A DNA stretch of 64,000 nucleotides, taken from assembly GCA_022410635.1 (NCBI GenBank), contig JAJVDF010000773.1, forward strand, positions 520,901 through 584,900, written 5' to 3'. This document shows positions 1-11,270 of the stretch, in pieces (the first letter of the stretch is position 1; every line of letters begins with the position of its first letter). Source of the DNA: Tretioscincus oriximinensis. Its lineage: Eukaryota; Chordata; Lepidosauria; Squamata; Gymnophthalmidae. Made by a program: the position numbers and the translations under genes. The notes beneath the pieces were generated by a model. That model saw only the letters and a list, made by a program, of their open reading frames with translations. It was not told the DNA's origin and did no database searches.

Positions 1-235
1 CTGCAATTAATGGGAAAAGATAGAATGGTACATGAATGATGCAAAATGATTATAGAATTAATCTCCATCCATCGGTAATGAAACTGAATGCATTTAAGTA
101 AGATCATTTGTACGTCACATTGATCACATTGCCCAATTAATAAACAAAGNTCCCAGGCACAGTTAATCAAACTTCAATCCACTTTCAGAGTGAGAGAACA
201 CATGTAGCAATATGTTTTCTTTTAACATTCTGTAA

Positions 236-530
236 TTCAGAAAACTCACCCCGTTGAATCACACAAACTACCATGGCTAGGAATTCCGCAACAACAGACC
301 TTTTTAGTGAGTGGATTGCTGAACATGCGTGATCTCTTGGAGTGGATTGAAGGTGATGTTGCTTCCACCTTGCTAATATTGCGAGTGGGATGAACTCTCA
401 GGCTCTTGGGAAAATATGCTAAAGTTTATTGGGAAAAGCATCTTTCAGAGTAGGTGCCCTCAAAACCTTGTGTGCAGAATGTAATGTGTCAATCGCAGAA
501 CGATGCTTGTTAGCACAACTCTAAAGATGA
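236..530 (+). repeat. Unclassified interspersed repeat with a conserved frame, copy 1
   Basis: This segment shares a block with two other places in the window (18430-18930 on the minus strand and 58032-58350 on the plus strand). The shared block reads like decayed coding sequence, with the motifs FLVSGLLN, RDL..W and IEGDV in one frame. In this copy the frame is open from about 253 to 398 and then hits a stop. Similarity to the 18.5 kb copy seems to continue to about 530, in the 'gtgtcaat...ttagcac' part. I do not recognise the protein or the family. It could be an LTR, a DNA transposon or an ancient SINE-like unit. No terminal repeats or target-site duplications were found. Confidence 0.55.
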
Positions 531-2069
531 GAACTTTGTTTCTTAGCACCTCTGTATCTGTACAACTTTCTGCCCAAATGTTTTGCAGCACAGAATTACT
601 TCCCATTTTGCCTACTGGTTGGCTTCTCTGATACTTTTAATTAAAAGCAATAGAGAAGATTTTTCTTGCAGGCTTTGAACAGTCATTCTAATACAAACAC
701 CATATACAATAGATGTTTTCTCTCCANATATTGTCCGTATCTTGATGAAATCTAAAATAAGCTTCCAAAAAAAGATGTGCATCTTAAGTATTTTGAGTGT
801 TTCGAAATGGCATTTTAATATCATAACAGTACATTGTAGTGTATCTTTGCTCGATTTCTACAAGGAAGGTAGAACATCATATACTTTCCTGAACCTGCAT
901 GGGCGTGATGGAGCAGCTAAACAGTGATCTTATTATTCATTAGTTACAATTTGATTTCACCATGCCCTTCAATGGCCCAAGCCAGGCTTCAACTTCCCAT
1001 CTCTGGTATATTATTGTACTTTAATGCTGAACTCATTCATGCATGACATTGAGGGATTGTTTCATAACATTCAGATTGCCTGAATGCTTACCCCTAGCTT
1101 CTGGAGTTTTAGGGAGTTTTTTTATTGTCAATAATAGAAAACACACCTAAATTTTAATCCAGCTTCAGTCTGCTTCCAGCATGGATCACAAGATTGCTCG
1201 GCACCAATGTAAAGGTAGGTGAGGCAGGATCGCAAAAGCATTTTAAAAGAAATAGTGGGGCAATACATGTGGTGGGGAAGGGCCCTGAGGTTGCATTCAA
1301 ATGTTGCTTTTTATTCCAAAATACTCACACTTTATTTCAGAATATGCAGATATAGTGTAACAAGCAAGCAACATCTGGATGCAGCTACAGTCTTTGGAAC
1401 GGAAACCTTTCTTCTACATTTATGGAGAAAGTCCCCAAATTCCAGTGGGTTATTCAGTGTCTTGCTTAGGAAGTCTATTATTGCCAACATGTAGGAGAAT
1501 ATTGAGTTTAGAAAGATTTACTTCCAAGCAATCAAACATTTGATCAGATGGCATCATTTTGCAATCAGATAGCAATGGCAGTTTTAAATTGCATGCATGG
1601 CTGGATAGATTAGGAGAAAAGTTTAACCCAATATTTTTGTAATTTTTTATTAGACTGAAAAAAACACATTTCTGTCCTGTAGCCAAAGGCTTATAAAAAG
1701 AAAAAAAGCAGAAAGAGATGGGGTACGCTTATTTGTTTTTACTAATATTCTACAACTCTACTTAAACAGCCTGTTGTTCTGTTTATCAGCTTAATTTTAG
1801 AGTATGCTTGACCTTTTTACCACTTTGTCAAACGAGAGAATAAAAATAGCCAGTTGGAAGTGATTCATTCCAAAATGATTGCTTAGGAAAAAAACCCTAA
1901 ATTGTCTATTTTCTTGCTCAGAAAATAATGCAACCTTTAATATATTTTTAAAAGAATTACTTTGATAGGAAGTTGCAGCTTTAGTAGCTCTAAAGATTCA
2001 TTATTATGCTTTATAAGCAAAATAGGCAAGTTTGTATTTCATTGATGTAAATCTCAACATAGTTTGGGG
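530..2069. other. No gene seen; AT-rich unique-looking DNA
   Basis: I see no long open frame with protein-like composition, and no RNA gene. A short piece near 1145-1175 ('ttttaatccagcttcagtc') matches the end of the foldback-element family described at 2070, so a decayed half-element probably lies there. The rest shows nothing I can name. Confidence 0.5.
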
Positions 2070-2205
2070 CTGGTCACAGATGTGCTATTCAATCATCTTT
2101 GGTCCTGAAGTAATGAAGTGAAATCCAGAAAGCCCCTTTTTTCTTCCCGTGATTTAGTGNAGCTCTTCAGGACTGAAAACAATTTAAATGCATGTATGTG
2201 ACCAG
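2070..2205. mobile_element. Short palindromic (foldback) DNA element, family A
   Basis: The ends are inverted copies of each other: 'ctggtcacagatgtgc' at the left pairs with 'gcatgtatgtgaccag' at the right. Inside each arm is the family core, 'cttt/ggtcctgaag' on the left and 'cttcaggactgaa' on the right. The same core recurs near 9100, 16930, 32340, 38510 and 48390. The element has no coding capacity. The layout fits a MITE, but no target-site duplication was resolved, so the superfamily is open. Confidence 0.6.
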
Positions 2206-2396
2206 GCTTTTTAAGAGAAGAAAAAGGTGATTGATTGGAAATAGGTATCTGTGAATCCACTGTGCTGTTCATGAAGCAGACTGGAACAATCTAAGCCTCT
2301 GTCATTCATATGATGGTACAGATCAACAGAGGCGCTTCCCTGCTTGGATCACTTCATCTGCACCAGGTGAACCAATAGACCAGCAGATGGGGTAAA

Positions 2397-2608
2397 ATTG
2401 CCAGTCTGGTGTAGTTGTCAGAATGTCAGACTCTTATCTGGAGGTCTCCCGTTTTGATTCTGTACTCCTCCGCAAAAACCAGCTGGGTAACCTTGGGCTA
2501 GTCTCAGTTCTCTAGAGCTCTCTCAGGCTCACCTACTTCACAAGATGTCTGTTGTGAAAAGAAAAACAGAAGATTATGTAAGCTGTTTTGATTCCCTTTG
2601 GTTTGAGA
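2397..2608 (+). mobile_element. tRNA-derived SINE, Sauria-SINE-like
   Basis: The order of parts is that of a squamate tRNA SINE. A tRNA-like head ('ggtgtagttgtcagaatgtcag', then a B-box-like 'gttttgattctg') is followed by the body 'agctgggtaaccttgggcta' and the 3' end 'gtaagctgttttgattccctttgg', which resembles the BovB/Sauria tail. It runs straight into an antisense CR1 at 2609. The family assignment is from memory of Sauria SINEs. The tail logic (mobilised by BovB) is established for that family and inferred here. Confidence 0.75.
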
Positions 2609-2815
2609 AATAAGAACATAAGAAGAGCCATACTGGATCAGGCCACAGCCCATCTAGTCTAGCATTCTGTCACATACAGAGGCCCACCAGGTGGGCAGTC
2701 TGAACAGAGGAAAGCAAAACATGCACTTGTTCATGACTTCCTGCAAATGGTATCTCAGGAGTCCTGCATGTTGCTCCATCCCGGAGGAAACATCCAGACA
2801 TCCTTGTACCAATTT
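2609..2815 (-). mobile_element. CR1-like LINE 3' end, antisense
   Basis: Read on the minus strand this is a CR1-type 3' untranslated region ending in the typical short repeat ('aagaacataagaagagcc' on the plus strand). It contains the phrases 'tggatcaggccacagccc', 'ccatctagtctagcattctgt' and 'gcccaccaggtgggcagtctg'. A nearly complete sense copy of the same 3' end lies at 56435-56796. The copy is 5'-truncated, as is usual for CR1, and has no coding sequence. Confidence 0.75.
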
Positions 2816-2819
2816 ATAC

Positions 2820-2910
2820 CCTCCACCTCCTCTTCCTCTTCCGCTTTTTCTTTTCCTTTTTCTTTTTCTGCTGCTGCTGCTGCTGCTACTACTACTACTA
2901 TTACCATAGG
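2820..2910. repeat. Polypyrimidine tract followed by (CTG)n and (CTA)n
   Basis: A C/T-only stretch leads into about five CTG units and then CTA units. The translated frames here give poly-Leu or poly-Ala/Thr and are low-complexity artefacts. It directly follows the CR1 fragment. Confidence 0.85.
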
Positions 2911-3514
2911 TTCTCAGAGCAAATCATAACAGTACATAAAACAATTCACATGTCATCTGAATGCATTTGAGATAGGGTTTCAACATAAAGTCTGGGACAG
3001 AGCTTTGAAGCTTTAGTAGATGTGAAAAAGTGATTCCCCTCACGGGTGCAGCTGGCACTAGAAGCTGGTGAAAGGACCTCTTTTCTATATCCATAGCAGA
3101 AAGAGAAAGTGCATAGAAGTTTTGCCATATCTAACGTGAGCTAACTGTTAACCAAAAGTGTCCCAAAATTGGCTGGCAGGGTTAGCTACCAATTCTCAGA
3201 AGAGAAAGGGACTGGAGGGGATGGGAGAAAATATCTTCAATTGTCTCATCAACAGGCAAAACAAAATCCAGGTGATCCAGATATTCTGTGTTTTTGCTGT
3301 GGTCAGATACAATATCCAGTAAGATTTCAGGCTGTCTTTCATTTCTTTTCTGGATTAAATTAAAATACTTGTGTAATTCTAGCATTGAATGTCCACTATA
3401 CTCTAAACATATAAATATAAATCATGTACATTCCAATAGATGAAAACCTTCTGGTGTGAACACACTCCACAGAGTAGTAGTAAGTAATAAATATATTGAT
3501 TGCTTTTCTCAAGT

Positions 3515-3800
3515 GGAGGAGGAGGAAGAGAAGAATCTGTTTTTTATACCCTGCCCTTCTCACCCAAAGTGATATAGAGTGGCTTACATGGTTAATTTTT
3601 GCTCAAAGGCTTACATCTGTTCTATCTTACCGACCAAATTAACGGTGGTACTCATTTATCTAATTGAAATGTAGTTTGCAAATTTACTTTCTATTGAATA
3701 GCTGAGTTGGCTATTCTCTCCATGTCCAAGGAAGGGCTTCAAAACCGGATCTCTCAGTTGGAAGACTGGCTCTTACCGACTGCACCATTTATGTGCAAAA
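3515..3800 (-). mobile_element. tRNA-derived SINE, second family (BovB-type tail), antisense
   Basis: On the minus strand this reads: a head with 'gagagatccggttttgaagccc' (B-box-like), a body containing 'gccaactcagctattc', 'aaattgc' and 'tgagtaccaccgtt', and a tail 'ccactctatatcactttgggtgagaagggcagggtataaa', ending in a purine-rich run. The same body occurs at 9143, 17185, 22285, 24020 and 37590. The copy is diverged. The head-body-tail layout is typical of a pol III SINE; the family name is unknown to me. Confidence 0.7.
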
Positions 3801-4735
3801 GAGGACTCCAAGTGACACTTAAAATGTTAGAATCAGAATGTTTAAGAAAACAAAGTTCTTAATCCATAATGCTTGCTACATAACTGTTAAAAGCACATCC
3901 CCAAACTATTAAGGTAATTTAAAATACCTTTTTAATGCAACTTTTAAGAGAAACCTAGAAATACCTAAGAGCAGAAGTAGTTTTTTGTCTAATGCCAGAA
4001 AGCAGGCCAAGCAGACCTTTAGGGCATTTTGAATTAAAAGATTCAAAATGAATGCGAACGACTTTATAATGGGAAGCATTGTTGCATGTGATCTGCTCTG
4101 AGTAGCACAATCGGGTTCCTTCAGTGCCAGTAGAAATTCCTGGGAAAAGAACTGATATTTTTCAGTACCAATCAATGTTCATTTTAAGCACCGGACATGG
4201 CATGACAAGCACATACCATTTATTTTCCCATTGAGACTAATAGTTTTTACACTGATGAAGTGCCCATGGTTGACCCACAAAGAAACTGTGTTATATATAA
4301 AAAGGTACAAGACCCTGTTATTTTTCCTGCAACAAATATGGTTGACAACTCAGGAGGCTGAATTATTTTATCACATTGAATTTAAAGGATTAAATTAATT
4401 TTATTTTTGTTGTTTTTGCTTCCGATGCAATTTATCTAATATTGATGACTAATTCCAGCTCTTCAAAAATGCAATTAGCTTACAACAAGCATCTGTGTGA
4501 GAAAAAACTCTTCACATGATGGAAATTCAAATAACAATTTTGCTCTTACTTATTTACTCACTCTGGAGGGTGTGCTGTTGCACATATTTCCTGTGAATTA
4601 CTTTTGAATTTGTATGCAAGATTCATTCTGATAAAAGAAAGCCAGCATAGTGTAGCAGGCGGTATTTGATTAGAACATAGGATCAAGCAGTAACTGTTAC
4701 CACTCCTTTTGCTAGGAAATTCTATAGAGTAACAT
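3800..4735. other. No gene seen; AT-rich DNA
   Basis: There is only an 88-codon minus-strand frame (4175-3909) of ordinary, unrecognisable composition. I see no repeat I can name and no RNA gene. Confidence 0.45.
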
Positions 4736-4862
4736 ATCAGAATAATAGAATCATAGAGCTGGAAGGGATATCTAGGGTCATCAAGTATAAACCCTTTGAT
4801 TTAAACCCTTGTCGAACCATAGAAGGGCATTTGATGGACTTTCAGCTCACCTTTGTTCACAG
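4736..4862 (-). mobile_element. CR1-like 3' end, antisense (octamer-tail type)
   Basis: The string 'atagaatcatagagctgg' followed by 'aagggatatctagggtcatc' is the antisense form of the CR1 3' end, whose sense strand ends in repeats of 'attctatg'. A sense-strand counterpart lies near 37970-38035. It is a short 5'-truncated fragment. Confidence 0.6.
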
Positions 4863-5089
4863 GAATGATGATAGGGATTTTGTTTCAGTCTATCCTATCC
4901 TATTAATCTCAATTCAGGATGTACTAAAGAGGGTGATACCTTAGCATGTCCTAGAACTGTGCTAGCCATACTCTTACTGCTGCAGCCATGCAACCTGTGT
5001 AGTTGGCAATGCTTCAGCCATCTTAGTCCTAAGGTCTGCAAGAAATACTGTTATTAGGCACACTAGGAGAGAGTTCAATCAAGTTCTCT

Positions 5090-5237
5090 TGAAGCTTCTT
5101 GCCTCCTCTTTGAAGGCAGTGCTGTATTTTTGAATTGTTTTATTTTAATTTGTTTTTACTATTGTTTATTGTAATACACCCTGAGATCTTTTGGTATAGG
5201 ATGGAATATAAATGTAAATAAATGAATGAATGAATAA
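5090..5237 (+). mobile_element. L2/CR1-clade LINE 3' tail
   Basis: Sense 3' end with 'cctctttgaaggcagtgctg', T-rich sequence, 'ccctgagatcttttggtatagg' and an (AAATG/AATGA)n tail. The same end appears, better preserved, on the RT-bearing copy at 39830-40925 ('ccctgagacctttgggtatagg'). Only the 3' UTR remains. Confidence 0.65.
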
Positions 5238-6055
5238 GCTGCTCACTTTTCCCTATCAACCATCTTTTCAGCTAAGTTGATTTATTTTGACGGGCTACAA
5301 TGTTGTATGGGTAAGGCAGTTATATGTTTCTGTGGAACCAAAGAGCTGGTGGGGGAAGCCTCAATGTAGCCCTCATGGTTTATCCTATCCTTCCCCTACC
5401 ACTGATGTCCAATCTGCCCTCCTCAGGTTTCCACCATGAGTTTCCATGGTTCCCCCTCATAATCTTCCCCTCTTCATTCCTGCTGTGGGTAGGTGGGCGG
5501 GTGGAGAGTTACCATACTGTTGGGTGTGACCATACCAGTCACATACCAGTGCTAAATCCTTAGTATGCTTACTGGTCTAGATTATCAGCTAGTGCAAAAA
5601 CTTATCACAGACCACAGGTTACTGTATATTTAGAAGCTCTTTCATTTATTTATTTTCCTGCAAAATCTATCTTTTTCAATAAATAACAGATTATCTTTCA
5701 TAATGATAAAAAATGATTCAGCCAATCTGTTCAGCTAACACTAGCATTACAACACAGAAATTTTAAAGAAAAGGATAATTCATTTCTTCATTGCCAACCC
5801 CACCATCTTCCTGCTTCATTAATACCCTCAAATCTCTTGAGAGCTACTTTTCCAAGCTGAAATCCTAATTGTTAGACTGTTTACAAGCCAAATGAGACAG
5901 AACACAAATTAAAGATATGATTGAATCTTTACATTCGAACCTACATGATGCCTCTCTGTATGCACTTAACACAGATGAAGCATTCGTTTCTATCTCCACT
6001 CTCCTTTGCCTTCAGTCTTAATATTCATGCTCCTGCTAGTCAAGTCTAGCCCTTA
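5237..6055. other. No gene seen
   Basis: The 79-codon frame at 5324-5563 has no recognisable domain and no neighbours to support it. There is a pyrimidine-biased patch around 5380-5470 and otherwise ordinary AT-rich sequence. Confidence 0.45.
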
Positions 6056-6359
6056 GTGGGCAGGTGAAATTATGCCATCAGCTGTGATACTGTACAGTAC
6101 ATTTCATGGGCAGCTTTCATCTTCCCCTTCATCATGTTTCATCACTTGCTCATCCAAGTGTTATTATTCCTTTTCACTTTCCATTGCTCAGAGATATGGT
6201 TATCTTACCCACAAGAACCAGCCCTCCCATTTGTCTGAAGCAGCTTCTTTTTCCAACAACACAGTTTTCAGGTTACATTTAGGACCTTTCTTCACTGAAC
6301 CTTATTCTGGATTATATTCATACCTGATCAATCCTTACCTTCGGCTCTGCCAAAATTTG

Positions 6360-6535
6360 CCTCTCCTTGAAGGCACTATTCCATTTTTGTTCTATTTTAA
6401 TGGCTTTATTTATTTCTATTGTGACCCACATTGAAGTCTTGGGTTTAGGGTGCAATATGAATATAAGTAAGTTAATAAGTGAGTGAGTGAGTGGGTGGGT
6501 GAGTGAGTGAATGAATGAATGAATAGATGTTGTGG
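6360..6535 (+). mobile_element. L2/CR1-clade LINE 3' tail with tetranucleotide repeat
   Basis: Contains 'cttgaaggcactattcc', the T-rich segment, and 'gaagtcttgggtttagggtgcaata', then (GAGT)n/(GAAT)n. It matches the tail type at 5090 and 40830. The tetranucleotide array probably grew from the LINE tail. Confidence 0.6.
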
Positions 6536-8272
6536 TACAGGTCTTTCTACAGTCTGACTAATAGCAGACTTCTATTCCGTAATATAATCTCCGTAATATA
6601 ATATAATCATTCATTGCTGAAGGGACCTTAATAAGGCTGTAAGGGATCCATTTGTGCAACTACTCGAAGGGGTTCATCACTTTCTTGTACTGATCTGCCA
6701 CATTGTCTTAAATGTCCATTTTTGTTTCTAAACAGTTTTTTTTCCAGGTTAGTCCAGTTCTTCAGGCCTGAATATGGATTAAAAAATCAAGTCAGAACAG
6801 CATTTACGTTTGTGNTCTGTCAGCTTCAAAGGTGCATCAAACTCAGCTCTTTTTGTGCTGGTAAAATCTCTCCAGTTCCTTTAATCTGAAAGCTTTTGAA
6901 TTTAGTGCTCTTCTCAAGTCTTAACGTAAGATACAAGTTATTCTGAAATCAAAATATTTTTGTTTTCTATTGTCAAGCTTTGAAGCTTTGCCATCTGGTT
7001 ACTTAGACAACCAACATCTATTTGTTCCCTGACTAAAAGCTATGGCGAAGATCCAGCTAACCCTTGACGGTAACAATGATCAAAAGGCAGTGTGATGTTT
7101 TCAAGTTTATCACCTGCAGCTGTTCTAATCAGCTTTACTTGAGAAAAGACAACAGGTAACAGCCCTGTTCTGCATCACATAATCTGAGAATCTTTTTGTG
7201 TGTGTAAAGTTAAAGCTATATATAGAATCCAAACCTGACCACAATATTCTACCAAGTGAAAGAGAAAGCTATCTTCAAAGTAAACACTTGCAAAAAATCA
7301 ACAGTTCCCAACTCTTCCTACATCTTTCTCAAGCTATTTGTATTAGCACAATTCCACACAATGGCATAATCTTCTACACCATAACTAAAGATCTCTTGTG
7401 AAGCACTTTTATTGCTATACTGATTGGCATTGCAATGGCATGTTTGCCACTTCTTCAGGCAAAGGGGGATTTAATTGGGAAAAATTCCTTCCTTTTTCCA
7501 CTCAGAATCTTCTTGGAGAGTGAAAGTCATCCATTCTCTTGAAGATCTTGCTCTGGACCACAGATATCTGCATCCCTTTGTAATCTGATTTATCACTATT
7601 GGTAGATCTCTTTAAAGAGATCCAGAGTAGGAAAACCTTTTGGACGATCTAATCTAGTGTTTTTGAGTCCTCATTCCATCCTATGCTTTGAAGGGATGGG
7701 ATTTTTTGGGGACCATGGCAGCAATGCATAAGGAGGGCCTATATATTTTTTATGTTTTTTTTTACTTATTTAACATTTTATGTACAATACATATGACAAT
7801 AATAAAACAGAATCTATCTATATCATAAATTTAGCATTAATTACAATGAGCATCAAATCCCTCCCTTCCCCTGTGTCTAGTGGCAATGGTCTTACATTTT
7901 TATAGCTTCTTCAGTTATCATCCTAGCAAACAAAATCATCTATTGGCAACATCAAAGCAAATCTCTTAGTTTTTGAAACCTGACTGTGCTAGGGTAGGAC
8001 TAAAATTTGCTTTGAGGTCTCTGGGAATAATTTTTCATAAGAGATTGATGATCCACGGATATTACTAGAGATGTGTAACCATTTGCAAGGAATTATATTC
8101 GCATTATTAGAACTTTTCCATGCATCTCATGTAATCCAATTGTGAGCTATGATAATTGGGCCTCTGATAAATGTGCAGTTGTGGAAAATGATCTTGAAGA
8201 GGTTGGGAATAAGAGGTAAGGGCTCGACTGCCAAATATTGAAATTTATTGATTCTCAACAATTAATCCAGCA

Positions 8273-8335
8273 AGAGTGTCTTTTAGTTCTTTATAGATTA
8301 ACAAGAAAAAAGCAGACAGAATGAGCTTTAAGCAA
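8273..8335 (-). repeat. Reptile interspersed repeat ('cgaaagcttatgcc' type), antisense fragment
   Basis: On the minus strand this matches the element at 12125-12235: an 'aaagctcat...' start, then 'cttgttaatctataaag', then a 'ctcttgctgga' end. Further copies are at 26660, 27248 and 63621. A similar ~100-bp block is, to my knowledge, widespread in reptile genomes, but I cannot give its Repbase name. Confidence 0.55.
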
Positions 8336-8412
8336 TTAAGTAATAGCAACTTGGTCCTTGAGTTTGTCTTTATATATTTTCAGGAAAAACAATAGGATTC
8401 AAACACCTTTTG

Positions 8413-8570
8413 CAGGAAGTTGACAACAGGTGAGGGTTTTGCTGCCTTCTGTTTCAGACTNCCCAGGTGAAATTGGTAGGCCACAGTGTGATACAGAATA
8501 CTGGACTAAATGGATTCTGACCCAATTCAGCAGGGCTCCTCATATATTTTTATGTTCTTATGACTTACTC
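8413..8570 (+). mobile_element. CR1-like LINE 3' end
   Basis: Contains 'gccttctgtttcagact', 'ggccacagtgtgatacagaa', 'tactggactaaatgg' and 'cagcagggctcctcatat', ending in 'tttttatgttcttatgac'. This is the CR1 3' UTR end type in sense orientation, 5'-truncated. Confidence 0.75.
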
Positions 8571-8595
8571 TCTTAGCCATTTTCTTGACTGACAG

Positions 8596-8740
8596 GTGCC
8601 CTTTCCACTATATCTCAGAATAGCCTGCCATTCNCATGCCAGTGTAGACTATGGCATTTGGAGCCTGCCAGTCTACAAGAGGCAGCTGGCACAACCATTC
8701 CAAGATATAGCTCAGAATAAAGCTCAGTGTGGAAAGGTCC
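8596..8740. mobile_element. Short palindromic (foldback) element, family B
   Basis: The left arm 'gccctttccactatatctca' pairs with the right arm, which ends 'cagtgtggaaaggtcc'. The middle carries 'tgccagtgtagactatggca' and its inverted partner 'tgccagtctaca'. Four further copies lie between 58.8 and 62.6 kb. The structure fits a MITE. Target-site duplications were not resolved. Confidence 0.65.
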
Positions 8741-9090
8741 AGAGTATACTTTCCCATTTATGCAATTCTTTTATTTGAAACAAATAATGAACCAGATTTG
8801 AGGTAGAGTACAATTAAATACAGACAAGATTCTCAGGAAGTTTTTATTTATGTATGCATTTTTTGCNATTGCTCCTAGGGGTGGGTAACAGTGGATTAAA
8901 AAAGAAAAAGAAAACCCCTTTAATAAAACAATTAAAAATAAAATATCCATAACTTCCCTTCNTTCCCGGAAGGACAGATTCTTTTCAGAAAGAGTAACTA
9001 ATTACCATTAATCACCAAACCACAAAATACATTTATTTGAATTTAAAGGTACCACAGTGCCATTTTTAACCACCAAGATATAGGGTGGAG

Positions 9091-9139
9091 TCAGACACAT
9101 ATTTTTAATCCAACTTCAGTCCTGAAGAACTGGACCAAA
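9091..9139. mobile_element. Family A foldback element, half copy
   Basis: Contains 'gtcagacacatatttttaat', 'ccaacttcagtcctgaagaa' and 'ctggacc', the left arm of family A. The matching right arm is missing; a SINE starts immediately after. Confidence 0.5.
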
Positions 9140-9142
9140 TGC

Positions 9143-9437
9143 ATAAATGGCACAGTTGCTAAGGAGACAGTCTCTCAAATGAGAGATTGGGCTGTGAAGC
9201 CCTGTGTCGGATGCGGGAAGGGGTAAGCACCTACTAGCCCCTAGNTCTACCCAACCCAGCTATTCGAAAGCAAGAATTGCAAGAAATTGCAACTGACTGC
9301 AACTAGCTAAATGGGACCACTACAGGCTGGTGGTAGAAGATAGAATGTAAGAAAAAAATAACTTCGCAAGCCACTTTGAGTCTCTTCGGTGAGAAAAACA
9401 GGGTATAAAAACCCAGTTCTTGTACTTCTAATAAAAA
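9143..9437 (+). mobile_element. tRNA-derived SINE, second family (BovB-type tail)
   Basis: A well preserved copy. The tRNA-like head has the B-box region 'tgggctgtgaagccctgtgt'. The body has 'acccaacccagctattcgaa', 'gcaagaattgcaagaaattg' and 'caactgactgcaac'. The tail is 'aagccactttgagtctcttc' plus 'gggtataaaaaccc'. Compare 22285-22580, which is nearly colinear. The SINE class rests on the visible layout. Mobilisation by BovB is inferred from the tail. Confidence 0.8.
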
Positions 9438-9758
9438 AAACCTTTCCCCCAAATCTAGGGGGTGGGGTGGGGGTGCGTGCACAAGCGCGCATACGGATGC
9501 TTGTAGCGAGACAGGCAGAACCTCTTTCCTGCCTGTCTCACAAGCGTCCGTGTGCACGCGCGCACGCGTGCTGCTGCTCCTTTGCTGCCAGTGGCGTTAG
9601 CGGCGGGGGGGGGAGTTAGTGGCGCTGGGGGGGTTAGCGGCGGCGGCAACCCGGGATTTTTAACTGTTTTTTGCAAAGCCAGACAGGACAGTAAAATTGT
9701 CCCCAAAACCGGGACTGTCCCGGTTTACCGGGACGTATGGCAACCCTACCCAAGTCCA
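9438..9758. mobile_element. GC-rich block ending in a hAT-like terminal sequence
   Basis: The block is strongly GC- and CpG-rich compared with its surroundings. Its right end, 'cccggtttaccgggacgtat' then 'ggcaaccctac', is the inverse of 'agggttgccatacgtc' at 57553, so both probably carry the terminal inverted repeat of one DNA transposon family. The left terminal repeat is not visible here. Several overlapping short open frames exist in both directions, as expected of GC-rich DNA, and none looks like a gene. Confidence 0.5.
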
Positions 9759-9759
9759 T

Positions 9760-10954
9760 AAGATTCTATCTTTTTTATTGTATACCAATCATGACATATC
9801 TATAAAGATATGCTAAATTGGATGGTTTGATTTACTTGCATTTGACCCAGACTTTCTCAAGCCAGTTCAAATTCCAACTGAACCACCGATTTTAAGTTTG
9901 GTCACATTTCTATACTCTATGGCAGTAAAGATAGAGTAGGGATGTTGTTCATGTACTCAGGGGCCTCTCTACTCAAACTGGCAGAGGCCATCTTGACTGC
10001 GGTGGTGCAGGCACCCAGCACTGTAGTGACACATGTCCTCATGGCACTTTAATGAATGATCACAACTGTCTCTACAGACATTCTTGGTTCAAATCCTGTG
10101 GTCCAGCTATTATTTTATCTTCCTGTTTCTCAAAATACTATTCACATTGTGTGAGTGTTATGAAAATTAATTCCAGCATTCTAATGAAGCCTTTAGTGTT
10201 GCCAACTGTTGTATCCTGGAGCAAAACAAAACACTAAGCAATGATATCAAAGAGAAGTAAAGACTTTAAAGTCTTATAGTTGAAGTTCTCTTGCCTGCAG
10301 CCTTTTCTTTTCTCTTTAGACCCAAATGACTAATATGATAATTTTTCTAGTTTGCCTTCGTGAAGTTGAAAATAGTCCAGCTAGTTCCTTTTCCATATAT
10401 TGGCTCAGCAAGGAGCTAAATGCACCACTGGTGATGGAGGTGATGGCTGATATGGGGACAACTGCCTGGAAGAATGAGTGAGACTCAGTATTACAGTTAA
10501 ATTCTGTGGTTGTAAATGAGACAGAAAATATCTCTTTTCCATCCCGAAAGCAGAGCAGCATCATATTTTGATAGGCTAACTCTGCTGCTTGACAGACAGG
10601 TTTTTAAATGTTGAAGGTGATTTAAAAGCCATTATAGTGCAGCCATAGATCAGTTTAAACTACTTTCTTCTGATGTGAGACCAGAGCCTATTCCTATAAC
10701 TCTTTGGCTATATGGAAACTGCAGTTTCTCAGCCTGCACTGGCTTTTAGTAGTCAATGTGAGCATAGGGGGTGGGTATGAGAATTGTCAGCATCCAAGAG
10801 CTGCACAGGCTGTCCTAAACTTCAAGTATAGCATATGACACAGGAAATCGGATTAAAATTGAAACTCATTAGATTTTTCCACAGTTGATTTTGCTGCATA
10901 TATGCCATGCTATGCTTACTTCTTAGAACGGAATGCTTTGGTTGGATGACTGAT
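9760..10954. other. No gene seen
   Basis: Ordinary sequence with short, unrecognisable open frames (for example 82 codons on the minus strand, 10564-10316). No RNA gene or named repeat could be supported. Confidence 0.4.
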
Positions 10955-11102
10955 TCAGACCGTTTGCAGGGAGTCGAGTACAGATGAGGTTTTGCCTTCT
11001 TCTGTTTGAGACTGCCCTGGTGGAATTGTGGGGCACTGGGTGAGACAGAATGCTGGACTAGATGGGCTCTGGCCCAGTTCAGCAGGGTACCTCTTATGTG
11101 CC
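10955..11102 (+). mobile_element. CR1-like LINE 3' end
   Basis: Contains 'gaccgtttgcagggagtcga', 'gccttcttctgtttgagact', 'gacagaatgctggactagat' and 'gggctctggcccagttcagc'. It is a clear CR1 3' UTR match to the copies at 13500 and 56435. Confidence 0.8.
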
Positions 11103-11204
11103 CTTCCCAAAGTAGATAATATTTCACTTTCATAAAGAGTATTTTCAATATTCCGCCTGAAATGATGTTTTCCATAGAAGCTGTCCATTATTAATTTCTG
11201 ACAA

Positions 11205-11270
11205 TTCCTCCTCCTCCTCCTCCTCCTCCTCCTCCACCACCACCACCACCACCACCACCACCACCATCAT
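11205..11270. repeat. (TCC)n then (ACC)n microsatellite
   Basis: About nine CCT/TCC units are followed by about a dozen CCA/ACC units. It has no coding meaning. Confidence 0.9.

Noticed and set aside
9303..9761. Overlapping frames across the GC-rich block
   Set aside because: Open in several frames on both strands because of composition and homopolymer G/C runs.
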